Assembly (NCBI RefSeq): GCF_900187325.1
Contig: NZ_FZMZ01000006.1
Span: 620,001 to 684,000, forward strand
Direction of reading: 5' to 3'
DNA from: Virgibacillus ndiopensis
Lineage (GTDB): Bacteria > Bacillota > Bacilli > Bacillales > Amphibacillaceae
Length of the DNA stretch: 64,000 bases
In this document: positions 50,961 through 59,606 of the stretch, piece after piece
How positions within the stretch are numbered: the stretch's first letter is position 1
Layout: each line of letters opens with the position of its first letter
Notes under the pieces: model-generated
The model's database searches: none
What the model was told of the DNA's origin: nothing
What the model saw: the letters and a program-made list of their open reading frames with translations, nothing else
Program-made: the position numbers and the translations under genes

Positions 50961-51821
50961 GTGGAAATGGTGAAAAGCTTTCTATGGATTGCAGCTGAGT
51001 TAACCGTATTGTTCTTTTTAATTTCCTTTTTATTAAGCGCTCTACAATCCTACATACCATACCAAAAGATTGAACAGTACCTTGGAAAAAGTAATAAATC
51101 GATCGGGGTTCTAGCAGCACTAGTATTTGCATTCATCACACCATTTTGTTCCTGTTCAACCATCCCGGTTGTTGTAAACATGCTCAGTAAAAAAATGCCG
51201 TTTGGCGTTGTAATGGTATTTCTATTTGCATCGCCTGTACTGGACCCAACCATTCTTACGTTGATGGGTGTGATTCTTGGCTGGAAAGTGACCATTATAT
51301 ATACAATAATTACTGCTGTTTTCTCTATAATCATCGGATTATCTTTAGAAAAATTCGGATTTAAACGCTATGTGAAAAACGTGATAGTAACAGGCTTACA
51401 GGAAGAGGAAAAACAATTTAATTGGAAAGGTGCATGGCAAGAGACGCTATCGCTTATGAAAAGTGTTTATCCATACTTATTAATTGGTGCAGCCATTGGA
51501 GCATTTATTCATGGACTGGTGCCAGGGGAATGGATTGCAAGCTGGTTTGGCCGCGAAACGTGGTGGATTGTTCCAATCGCTGCGATAATCGGTATCCCTT
51601 TATACATTCGACTATCCAGCATGATCCCAATCTCACAAGTGTTCATCATGAAGGGTATGGCCCTAGGACCGGTAATGGCAATGATGATCAGTTCTGCAGG
51701 TGCAAGCTTACCAGAAGTCATTTTGTTGAAATCAATTTTTCATAAACAACTTGTTATCGCATTTGTGGTTTCTGTAATTTCAATGGCGACCATATCAGGA
51801 TTTATCTTTTATTTGGTCTAA
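50961..51821 (+). CDS. ArsP-type permease (DUF318 family)
   Basis: A 286-residue membrane protein with about eight helices in two related halves. The first half has the cysteine motif TPFCSCSTIPVVVNML, the second a looser counterpart PLYIRLSSMIPISQVFIMKGM. ArsP_1-family permeases export organic arsenicals or other metal(loid)s. I choose GTG at 50961, 9 nt after AAGGAG; the ATG at 50952 overlaps that ribosome binding site. ArsR-type operators precede it. Confidence 0.85.
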   Translation: MEMVKSFLWIAAELTVLFFLISFLLSALQSYIPYQKIEQYLGKSNKSIGVLAALVFAFITPFCSCSTIPVVVNMLSKKMPFGVVMVFLFASPVLDPTILTLMGVILGWKVTIIYTIITAVFSIIIGLSLEKFGFKRYVKNVIVTGLQEEEKQFNWKGAWQETLSLMKSVYPYLLIGAAIGAFIHGLVPGEWIASWFGRETWWIVPIAAIIGIPLYIRLSSMIPISQVFIMKGMALGPVMAMMISSAGASLPEVILLKSIFHKQLVIAFVVSVISMATISGFIFYLV

Positions 51822-51840
51822 CGAAGGGAGGTGAGTTTAT

Positions 51841-51939
51841 ATGAAAAAGTTAGTTGGAAAAGTACTGCAGAATAAAGACAAAGACTGTTGTGATGTAAAG
51901 ATTGTCGAGGTGAAGGATGATAGGGAAAGATGTTGTTAG
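51841..51939 (+). CDS. 32-residue Cys-Cys mini-protein
   Basis: The tiny gene lies 19 nt after the permease stop with a strong AAGGGAGGTGAG ribosome binding site. The product is highly charged and has two cysteine pairs, C16-C17 (KDKDCCDVKIVEVKD) and C31-C32 at the very end. The doubled CC pairs suggest thiol binding of the same metal(loid) that the ArsR and permease handle, for example delivery to the permease. I do not know a named family with certainty. Confidence 0.7.
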   Translation: MKKLVGKVLQNKDKDCCDVKIVEVKDDRERCC

Positions 51940-51945
51940 TTAATA

Positions 51946-51981
51946 AAAACTAGGGGCTGTTTGATGCCTCTAGTTTTTTTA
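51946..51981 (+). terminator. Rho-independent terminator of the arsR-type operon
   Basis: AAAAACTAGGGGC pairs with GCCTCTAGTTTTT (one mismatch), then T residues. It confirms that the 32-codon gene lies inside the transcription unit. Confidence 0.85.
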
Positions 51982-52033
51982 TTGATTAGCGTACTATAAA
52001 ATTTGATAGCTGTGGATAAACAACCGTATCAGC

Positions 52034-52220
52034 CACTTCCAGCTCCAGCACCCAACGCCTAATTGACTGACCGATGCCTTCGTACGATAAGTCAACATCG
52101 ACTCGCTTACGCTCATCGTGTTTCCTTTATTTCCTACGGTAGGAATGTTCGGTTAAAATCGCCACTTTGCGCGGCAACACCGAACCACCTTGCTTGGTAG
52201 GGCGCAGTCCATACGTTGCT
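52034..52220. repeat. Dispersed Bacillaceae intergenic element, copy 2, with an inserted palindrome
   Basis: Shares CTTCCAGCTCCAGCACCCA, GTCAACATCGACTCGCTTACG, CTCATCGTGTTTCCTTTAT and CCATACGT with copy 1 at 38311. Between the last two blocks it has extra sequence with arms GTTCGGT (52147-52153) / ACCGAAC (52179-52185), absent from copy 1. Confidence 0.65.
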
Positions 52221-52270
52221 ATCCAACACAATGAAGTTGTTTTCCCACATTAAATACCCTAAATTATGGC

Positions 52271-52391
52271 AATACGATCCAAATACTATCGAATACGAGC
52301 CAATTAATAAAAATACGATCCAAATTTGGAAAATATGAGCGGAAACGAATCAAATACGATCCGAAATTCTAAAATACGATCCTATCGAATT
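52271..52391. repeat. Six degenerate 20-21-bp tandem units, AATACGATCC family
   Basis: Units such as AATACGATCCAAATTTGGAA repeat six times in 20-21-base steps. Unrelated in sequence to the CATC and GCGCAA families but with the same period. The remaining bases to 52647 hold only AT-rich DNA and the acyltransferase promoter region. Confidence 0.8.
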
Positions 52392-52647
52392 AGTAGATGT
52401 AAAAGGCGAATTTTAGCATCGATATGCAAGTAGATAGATGCTTTTTTATTGCAATATTTTTCAATCATTTTACAGTGTTATATCTATATTACATTGAACA
52501 CGTACACCCCCAGCGCCTCGCTGCCTTAGGCGAACGGTGTAGAAAAAGTTTTATTATAAATATGTTTGAAATATATAAAAAAATTAGTTGTTTTTAACAC
52601 ACGTTTTGTCTATTACATCGGGGTCAAGACAAGGGAAGTGTGCTCAT

Positions 52648-53772
52648 ATGGAACGTAATTATAGTATTGATTTTGTAAAGTTCTTTGCAATTTTTTTTGT
52701 TGTGTGTATTCATACGGGAACGTTTATAGGGGTCGAAATTGGATCCATTCATGGTGATGATATAGATTTTGTTATTGATACGTTTGCCCGATTTGCTGTA
52801 CCATTCTTTTTTGTTGCATCAGGGTATTTGTTTGTGCAAAAAATAAACAGTATAACGAATACTAGAAAACAGTTCGCATATTTTAAAAAATATACCATAA
52901 AACTAACCAAACTCTGGCTTGCATGGTTTGTGTTCTTTTTCCTTTTCGATCTTATCATCCAATTCATCGAGACTGAAAAGACAACACAGGCACTAAAATC
53001 GATGTTCATGGATTATTTAGCGAGCTATTATAACTGGGAAATTCTTTATTATGGTGCTGGTCACACACAGTATCATTTGTGGTTTTTACTTGCATTAATA
53101 TGGTCTGTAATTCTACTTTTTATCTTTGTGAAAATAAGGCTATTACCGCTTTTGATCGTTGTAAGCCTTTGTTTAAATATATACGGTTTATTCGGTCAAT
53201 CCTACTCAGCGTTTTATGAGGTTACGTTAGATACGAGAGACGCCTTGTTTTTCGGATTATTTTATGTGGCCCTAGGTGGCGGATTCGGTGCTTATGCCAA
53301 ACAACTAAGAACCGTAGCAAATAGAATTCCAACTATCGTTTATATTAGCTTGTTGATCATACTGTCAATCGTTCAAATTGTCGAAGGATATATCACATTA
53401 AAGATATTCGAGGGCAGTGCACAGAATTATTTTATTGCAACAATTCCATTAACAATTTTATTATTTTTAACGATAATAAAACACAACCAAGTCGGCAAAA
53501 ATACCCTTATCTCCAAAATTGGCGCAAACGCTGTGGGAATCTATGTCTCGCATGTGTTCATTATGGAAGCAATACGGATTTTAATAAATAGATATAACCT
53601 TACAGAAATACAAGAAACAGTCTTTTGGAAAATTGCATTTACACCATTCGTATTTATCATTGCATACCTATTTTATGCAGGTCTTCAGCGAGCTAAAAAA
53701 GTAATGCTTACACCAAAAGAAGGGAAGACTTATACTAAAGAGAAAAGCAGGACATTAGAATATAACCAATAG
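52648..53772 (+). CDS. Membrane acyltransferase, family 3 (OafA/WecH type)
   Basis: A 374-residue protein with about ten helices, beginning YSIDFVKFFAIFFVVCIHTGTF with the family histidine in the first helix, and HLWFLLALIWSVILLF later. Such enzymes acetylate or otherwise acylate surface glycans. ATG at 52648 is preceded by AAGGGAAGTG; upstream in-frame codons have no ribosome binding site. The substrate is unknown; nearby polysaccharide genes make glycan modification plausible. Confidence 0.87.
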   Translation: MERNYSIDFVKFFAIFFVVCIHTGTFIGVEIGSIHGDDIDFVIDTFARFAVPFFFVASGYLFVQKINSITNTRKQFAYFKKYTIKLTKLWLAWFVFFFLFDLIIQFIETEKTTQALKSMFMDYLASYYNWEILYYGAGHTQYHLWFLLALIWSVILLFIFVKIRLLPLLIVVSLCLNIYGLFGQSYSAFYEVTLDTRDALFFGLFYVALGGGFGAYAKQLRTVANRIPTIVYISLLIILSIVQIVEGYITLKIFEGSAQNYFIATIPLTILLFLTIIKHNQVGKNTLISKIGANAVGIYVSHVFIMEAIRILINRYNLTEIQETVFWKIAFTPFVFIIAYLFYAGLQRAKKVMLTPKEGKTYTKEKSRTLEYNQ

Positions 53773-53802
53773 TGGGACAATGAACCTGACCCCTTGTCCC
53801 AC
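53772..53802. repeat. REP-like palindromic element, copy 4
   Basis: GTGGGACA ... TGTCCCAC with GAACCTGACCCCT inside, starting at the last base of the acyltransferase stop codon. Confidence 0.65.
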
Positions 53803-53995
53803 CTACAAATCCCAAATGTCCGTATACACATTCAAATAGCAACAAAATAATGCGGTTAGCAAGACCATATAACTAAATACGCCAGATTCTCCATCATAAC
53901 AATCAAATACTGCTTATTTGCAAATTGCTATAATATTCATGATTTGGTATAAATGTAAAGTAGAAAAATTTCAAGAAATAAAAAGGGGTTTAATC

Positions 53996-55453
53996 ATGGA
54001 AGAGCGAACGAAACTGAAAAAGTCATTAAAGCCACACTGGGTCTGGGCAATCGCTTTAGGTTCATCGATTGGTTGGGGTGCATTTGTACAACCAACTGTC
54101 TGGATGGGCGGTGGAGGTCCACTTGGTGTTATCATTGGATTTTTAATTGGTGCGGCATTAATGATGTTGATCGCTGTTAGTTATGGATTTTTAATTAAAA
54201 GCTTCCCCGTATCAGGCGGAGAATTCGCATACGCCTTTGTCAGTCTTGGCCGTATACACGCATTTATATGCGGATGGTTTTTAACGTTAGGCTACATATG
54301 TATTGTTGCACTGAACGCTTCTGCGTTTGCATTAATGTTCAAATTTGTTTTTCCTAAACTAATCGAAAATCTCCATATGTATCAAATAGCCGGTTGGGAC
54401 GTATATGGAATGGAGGTTATTATAGCTTCTGCTGCACTTATTATATTTGGTTATCTAAATATTCGTGGCACTGGTTTGTCTGGTAGCATGCAATTTGTTT
54501 TTTGCGTCATTATGCTTGTTGGAGTTGTCGCTATCACATTGTTAGTAGGTGTAGACTCTGCCACAACGTTTGATAATGTTAAGCCATACTTCCCTTCAGA
54601 TACATCGATGTTTGCGGCTATTATATCAATCGTAGCCATTGCGCCTTGGGCATATGTTGGATTCGATAACGTTCCACAGGCCGCAGAAGAATTTAACTTT
54701 TCATCAAAGAAAGCATTTAGTTTAATTATTTTAGCAATTTTGTTTGCTGCATTATTATATAGTTTCATGATTGCTGCAACTGCCATGGCAAGTCCATGGG
54801 AAGCATTGGTCGCAGAAAACCATATCTGGGGTACTGCTGTTGCCATTCAAGATGTATTGGGAACACTTGGATTAGTACTATTAGTAGTAGCACTAAGCAT
54901 GGGAATTTTCACAGGATTAAATGGATTTATTATTTCATCAAGCCGTTTATTATTCGCCATGTCACGTGCAAAGATTATTCCAGAAGTATTTTCAAAGGTT
55001 CATCCTAAATATAAAACACCGTATGTTGGAATTATTTTCACAGCGGTAGTTGCGATGTTTGCTCCATGGTTCGGTCGTGAGGCATTACTATGGGTAGTAG
55101 ACATGTCTTCAATTGGCGTGTCTATCGCGTATTTCTATACATGCTATACTGCATTCAGTATTTTTAAATGGTCAATGGACAGCGGATTTAATCCGGCAAA
55201 ACATGTCGTTGCACCAGGTAAGAAATTCATCTCAGTTATTGGTATGCTTGCAAGTCTAACATTTATCGGTCTCTTATTAATTCCAGGATCACCAGCGTTT
55301 CTTGGAATTGAATCTAGAATCGCGTTAATTGCTTGGGTTGCTTTAGGCTTTGTATTTTACTTAGCTAAACGAACTGAGTTTAATAAGATACCAAAAGAGG
55401 AATTAAATTATTTGATTTTAGGTAATAAGAAGATTGAAGTAGAGAATGAATAA
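53996..55453 (+). CDS. APC-family amino acid permease
   Basis: A 485-residue transporter with about 12 helices. The first helix region has IALGSSIGWGAFVQPTVWMGGGGPLG, the unwound substrate-binding glycine motif of the APC superfamily; AWAYVGFDNVPQAAEEF-like sequence lies in helix 6. The ATG at 53996 has AAAAGGGG upstream. The substrate cannot be predicted. It is monocistronic, with its own terminator. Confidence 0.88.
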   Translation: MEERTKLKKSLKPHWVWAIALGSSIGWGAFVQPTVWMGGGGPLGVIIGFLIGAALMMLIAVSYGFLIKSFPVSGGEFAYAFVSLGRIHAFICGWFLTLGYICIVALNASAFALMFKFVFPKLIENLHMYQIAGWDVYGMEVIIASAALIIFGYLNIRGTGLSGSMQFVFCVIMLVGVVAITLLVGVDSATTFDNVKPYFPSDTSMFAAIISIVAIAPWAYVGFDNVPQAAEEFNFSSKKAFSLIILAILFAALLYSFMIAATAMASPWEALVAENHIWGTAVAIQDVLGTLGLVLLVVALSMGIFTGLNGFIISSSRLLFAMSRAKIIPEVFSKVHPKYKTPYVGIIFTAVVAMFAPWFGREALLWVVDMSSIGVSIAYFYTCYTAFSIFKWSMDSGFNPAKHVVAPGKKFISVIGMLASLTFIGLLLIPGSPAFLGIESRIALIAWVALGFVFYLAKRTEFNKIPKEELNYLILGNKKIEVENE

Positions 55454-55465
55454 CGAAAAGCAATG

Positions 55466-55496
55466 CCCTGTCCTACAAAGCTAGGACAGGGTTTTT
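55466..55496 (+). terminator. Rho-independent terminator after the permease
   Basis: Perfect arms CCCTGTCCTA / TAGGACAGGG with a 6-nt loop, then TTTTT. Confidence 0.9.
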
Positions 55497-55631
55497 AATG
55501 GCTTATAAAATTTAATTGATATTTACAATAAATTTATACGTAGTTAATAAAACAATTTTATACTATAGTTGCAGGGTAATTTTCAAGTGTTGCATAGTCT
55601 CCAATATGTCTAGATTGAAAGGGGAATGGAA

Positions 55632-56378
55632 ATGAATATACGAGGTGTAGCTCACAGAGGATATTCAGCAATGTATCCAGAAAATACATTGTCTTCTTTT
55701 CAAGCAGCAATTGATTTAGGATATTCACATATGGAACTTGATGTTCATCTCAGTAAAGATGGCGTTCCAGTTGTTATGCACGACCATACGATTGATCGAA
55801 TGACAAATGGAAGCGGCGAAATACGGGATTATACGTTAAAAGAATTGCAACAGTTTGTCATTAATGATGAAGAAAGAATACCAACCTTAGAAGAAGTGCT
55901 TATCCTAGCCAAGGATTGTATTATTGTTTCGATTGAGTTAAAGCATCCGAAGCTGTACAAGGGAATTGAAGAAAAACTATATGACGTTATACGTAAAGTG
56001 GGCATGTTAAACCAGGTATACGTCATTTCGTTTGATCATCGTTCACTAGCTAGACTACGCAACATTTCAAAGGAAATAGAAATTGGTCCACTCGTAAATA
56101 AGTTAAAACGCTCGGATTTCCGGCTAATTGATAAACTAGACGCCACGCATATTGCAGTTAACTATAATGGGTTAAATGAGGAGTATATAAAAAGATATGA
56201 AGAAGCTGACGTTCAGCTTGTTGTCTGGACAGTAAATTCATTAAAACAAATGAAATATTTACAGCAATATCCTTCTTTATTAATTACGACGGATGAATTA
56301 GAAAAATATAAATTGTTTTCTTCGCCGTCTATAAGGGCGGCGGGGGAATATTTATATGATTATGAACAGTTGTCATAG
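55632..56378 (+). CDS. Glycerophosphodiester phosphodiesterase
   Basis: Hydrolyses glycerophosphodiesters to glycerol-3-phosphate and an alcohol. The 248-residue TIM barrel has AHRGYSAMYPENTLSSF (catalytic His), MELDVHLSKDGVPVVMHD (metal Glu/Asp and second His), and VWTVNS near the C-terminus. ATG at 55632 is preferred, 7 nt after GAAAGGGG; an ATG two codons earlier is too close. No signal peptide, so cytoplasmic. Confidence 0.92.
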   Translation: MNIRGVAHRGYSAMYPENTLSSFQAAIDLGYSHMELDVHLSKDGVPVVMHDHTIDRMTNGSGEIRDYTLKELQQFVINDEERIPTLEEVLILAKDCIIVSIELKHPKLYKGIEEKLYDVIRKVGMLNQVYVISFDHRSLARLRNISKEIEIGPLVNKLKRSDFRLIDKLDATHIAVNYNGLNEEYIKRYEEADVQLVVWTVNSLKQMKYLQQYPSLLITTDELEKYKLFSSPSIRAAGEYLYDYEQLS

Positions 56379-56505
56379 CAGTAATTTTACCAAGTCTAAA
56401 AGAGGACTGAAGAAAGGCTTTTTTATTATTCCTGTATTAATCTTGATTGCCATTAAAGTACGTCCTGAAGAAAAATATATTAGGGTTTATAAGTGAACAG
56501 TGGAA

Positions 56506-56552
56506 AATAAGCTGTGGTAAAAGTAGTTAAACTTTTGCCACAGCTTATTTTA
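56506..56552 (+). terminator. Terminator downstream of the phosphodiesterase gene
   Basis: Long arms AATAAGCTGTGGTAAAAG / CTTTTGCCACAGCTTATT with one mismatch, then TTTA. Between 56379 and this hairpin I see only a weak 46-codon frame; between it and 56744 is AT-rich promoter-like sequence. Confidence 0.85.
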
Positions 56553-56744
56553 GTAAATGGTAAAAAATACACGTTCCGAAAAGATGCTATTTACTGTAAC
56601 ATTTGACTTGCGTAACCTTTTGTATTATGGTTATCATGTTTTTTAAATATTAAGACTTTAATTAAGAATCTACAATTAAAAATTGGAGAAAAAATTTAGT
56701 TTAATAATGTCTATATAAAGAATATGAAAGGGGAAATTTTATTT

Positions 56745-58118
56745 ATGAAAAATATCCTAATAAGATCAGGCATTTCACCACTAGATACTTTTGACGCACC
56801 GCATATGATTGTTAATAATTCTATTGGAGGAAATGTTGGCAATTTGGTATATGCATACAGTGTCTTCCGTACATTAATGACGGAAGAAACTACTATTACT
56901 CCAGACTATTATAATTATGATCCTAAAATGGCAGATGAAATCAATGAAAAATATGATTGTTACATAATTCCATTAGCTGATGCTTTTCGTAAACAATTTG
57001 CTCCGTCTTTACGTAAATACACTAAGTTAATAAAAAAACTTAAAATTCCGGTAGTGGTAATTGGTGTTGGTTTGCGTGCTCCATTTGAACCAAAATTAAA
57101 CGAAGGATTTCCCTTTGACGAAGATGTAAAAGCGTTTGTTAGTGCAGTATTAGAAAAATCTAACATGATTGGACTCAGAGGTGAGATTACATCTAAATAT
57201 TTATCTGGCTTAGGTTTTCGTGAAGGTATAGATCATACTGTAATTGGATGTCCTTCCATGTATACGTTTGGCAGGGAATTAAATATTCGAGAAACCAATA
57301 TAACAAAAGATTCAGTGGTTTGTGTAAACTCATCCAAGCTTTCACCTAAAAATGTCTTAGATTTTATTACAAGAAGCACAGAAGAATTTCCGAATCATTA
57401 TTTTATTCCACAGTGGATGAAAGAGATGATACTTATTTATGCTGGATCACCTTCTGTAGCAAAGTCCAGTGATAATTATCCAGTAAAAATGTCAGATCCG
57501 ATATATATGAATAATAGGGTACGTTTCTTTTTAAATGTACCTACTTGGTTGGACTTTTTAAGACAAGCGGATTTGAGCTTTGGGGCTAGGCTGCATGGTA
57601 ATATTACCGCAACAATTGCTGGAACACCTAGTATTTTAATTCCTAAGGATGCTCGAATGAGAGAATTAGCAGAATATCATAACTTAACACATGTTCCAGC
57701 GAATGAAATTACGGATGAAACTACACTTACTGATTTAATAGAAAAAAGTGATTTTAAACTGCCAGAAAAAAATCAAGCTAAGAATTTTGATCACTTTATA
57801 AACTTCTTAAATAAGAATAACTTAGATCACATCTATAAAAATAATCATACGCCTGAAAGAATACCATTAGAAGATAAGTTATCAGAAATTGAACTTCTTT
57901 CGCCTATATATCCAGTCAGTGGATGTAGTTTAGAAGAAATGGTGGAACGATGGGAAAAATATTATCCATTAATTGAAGAAAAAGAAGCTAAGGCTAAAAA
58001 GAATCAGAAGAATAAATTAGCTGAAAAAGATAAAACAATAAAAAAACTTCAAGGTACTTTGAATAGGAAGTCTGTAAGGATGGCTTTGAAAACAGCAAAT
58101 ATGTTTAGAGTAAAGTAA
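56745..58118 (+). CDS. Polysaccharide pyruvyl transferase family protein
   Basis: A 457-residue protein of the PF04230 family (CsaB/WcaK-like), which transfers pyruvate from PEP to glycan sugars. It shows GGNVGNLVYAYSVFRTL near the start, VVVIGVGLRAPFEP, GCPSMYTFG, and FGARLHGNITATIAGTPSILI, the conserved C-terminal RxHG site. The last 50 residues are a lysine-rich coiled coil, unusual for a soluble transferase. ATG at 56745 follows GAAAGGGG; an earlier ATG has no ribosome binding site. Confidence 0.88.
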   Translation: MKNILIRSGISPLDTFDAPHMIVNNSIGGNVGNLVYAYSVFRTLMTEETTITPDYYNYDPKMADEINEKYDCYIIPLADAFRKQFAPSLRKYTKLIKKLKIPVVVIGVGLRAPFEPKLNEGFPFDEDVKAFVSAVLEKSNMIGLRGEITSKYLSGLGFREGIDHTVIGCPSMYTFGRELNIRETNITKDSVVCVNSSKLSPKNVLDFITRSTEEFPNHYFIPQWMKEMILIYAGSPSVAKSSDNYPVKMSDPIYMNNRVRFFLNVPTWLDFLRQADLSFGARLHGNITATIAGTPSILIPKDARMRELAEYHNLTHVPANEITDETTLTDLIEKSDFKLPEKNQAKNFDHFINFLNKNNLDHIYKNNHTPERIPLEDKLSEIELLSPIYPVSGCSLEEMVERWEKYYPLIEEKEAKAKKNQKNKLAEKDKTIKKLQGTLNRKSVRMALKTANMFRVK

Positions 58119-58196
58119 AAAGTAAAATTAAGGGATGAAATTTCTGCTACATTAAAAATAAAGGAGGAGGCGAAAACCCACTTTCCCTCCGCCTGG

Positions 58197-58216
58197 GGGA
58201 GTTCCAGACTCCCTTT
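58197..58216 (+). terminator. Hairpin with T-rich tail before the IS element
   Basis: GGGAGT / ACTCCC with a 5-nt loop, then TTTATACTTATTTT. A second stem AGGCG / CGCCT lies just upstream (58168-58194). Likely terminator of the pyruvyl transferase gene, possibly a fragment of another element. Confidence 0.55.
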
Positions 58217-58247
58217 ATACTTATTTTGGATAATAATAGGGCTTGTC

Positions 58248-59593
58248 AAGAAAAGTGTGTAAGTTATTCTAAATACTTCAACACACGTTCATTAAGATGA
58301 TCATGGATTAATAGCTGGTTCATCACCATTGCCCATTGGTGAATATGGCCGCCTTCCCATTTGTTTTCAAGTTCTTTCGTTCGTAAATATAATACTTTTA
58401 GAAGAGCGTTCTCATTTGGGAATGCTCCTTTTTTAGTCACTTTTCTAAAGCTGGAATGTATGCTTTCTACCGCATTTGTAGTGTACATGATTTTGCGTAT
58501 GGCACTTCCATAATCAAATAGTTGTTCCACATGGGAGAAGTTCCGTTTCCAAACATCAATAGCTCCTGGATAGGCAGACCATTGTTGTTGAAAGCTTTCA
58601 AATGCACTATGACAAGCCTTAAGACTTGGTGCACGATACACCCTTTTTAAGGCAGCCGTGAAAGGTTTATAGTCTTTACTCGGTACGTACTTAATTGAAT
58701 TTCGAATGAGATGAACGATACAGCGTTGCACGATTACTTGGGGGAAAATAGCACGAGCTCCATCTTCCAATCCACTTACTCCATCCATTGAAATAAAGAA
58801 AATATCTTCTACACCACGAGCTTTGATTTCATCAAAGATTTGCATCCATTTATGCTTACTTTCCGTTTCATTTAACCATAAACCAAGAATGTCTTTCTTT
58901 CCTTCCATGGTATAGCCTAACATGGTATAAACAGCGTATTTCTTTGTTTCGTAGTCGTTACGTACGGTCGTATAAAGGCAATCTACGAACACAAAAGGAT
59001 AACAGTTGCTTAAAGGGCGACTTTGCCACTCTTCTAAATCAGGAAGCACAGTATCCGTAATATCGGATATCATTTCGTGAGACACGGAGAATCCATAGAT
59101 ATCTTCTATTGTGGATGAAATATCTCGCTGAGACATTCCTCTTGCATACATGGAGATGACTTTATCCTCGATGGCAGAAACATCTCTTTTACGCTTTGGA
59201 ATAAGCTCTGGTTCAAATGAACCGTCACGATCACGAGGTACAGCAATATCCACTTCGCCAGCTGTTGTTTTGACTTTCTTGTTTCCGTACCCGTTCCGTC
59301 TATTGTTTGTTTCTTTTTCCCCCTTATCGTTGGATTTATAGCCCAAATGATGATTCATTTCACCTTTTAACATCGATTCAAACATAGGTCCAAATATGAC
59401 CTATAATGCATCTTGCATATCCTCTACAGACTTTGGTTGATACTGTTCAATAATTTTGTTAGCTAATTCTATGGAGTTGGGATCTCTTTTAGGTTTGCCC
59501 ATTTAAAACACTCCTTTAGCTTTATAGTTATTATTCTACCAAATAAAAAACTGTGTGAGTAAGAAACCGTACGCATTTCTTACTTACACAGTT
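58248..59593 (-). mobile_element. IS256-family insertion sequence
   Basis: Transposase of the IS256/mutator type flanked by related ends: AAAAGTGTGTAAGTTA on the left (near 58252-58267) and, read inverted, TTAACTGTGTAAGTAAGAAA on the right (ending about 59592). Near the right end a strong hairpin (ACTGTGTGAGTAAGAA / TTTCTTACTTACACAGT, one mismatch) overlaps the terminal repeat. I could not identify target-site duplications. It sits in the polysaccharide region between the pyruvyl transferase and lipoprotein genes. Confidence 0.85.
58264..59502 (-). pseudogene. IS256-family transposase interrupted by an amber codon
   Basis: From the ATG at 59502 the product begins MGKPKRDPNSIELANKIIEQ and reaches SVEDMQDAL. 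A TAG codon (59403-59401) then interrupts before VIFGPMFESMLKGEMNHHLGY, where intact relatives have an uninterrupted MQDALKDIFG-like sequence. The remaining frame (59385-58264, 373 residues) is complete, with DDE-type segments VFVDCLYTTVRNDY, FISMDGVSGLEDG and the C-terminal TNAVESIHSSFRKVTKKGAFPNE. One base change explains the damage; it may still be active if translation restarts at 59385. Confidence 0.85.
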
Positions 59594-59606
59594 AATATTA
59601 CACTCC

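Noticed and set aside
56356-56496. 46-codon frame MIMNSCHSS overlapping the end of the phosphodiesterase gene
   Set aside because: No ribosome binding site and overlaps a real gene; the hydrophobic middle could be coincidence.
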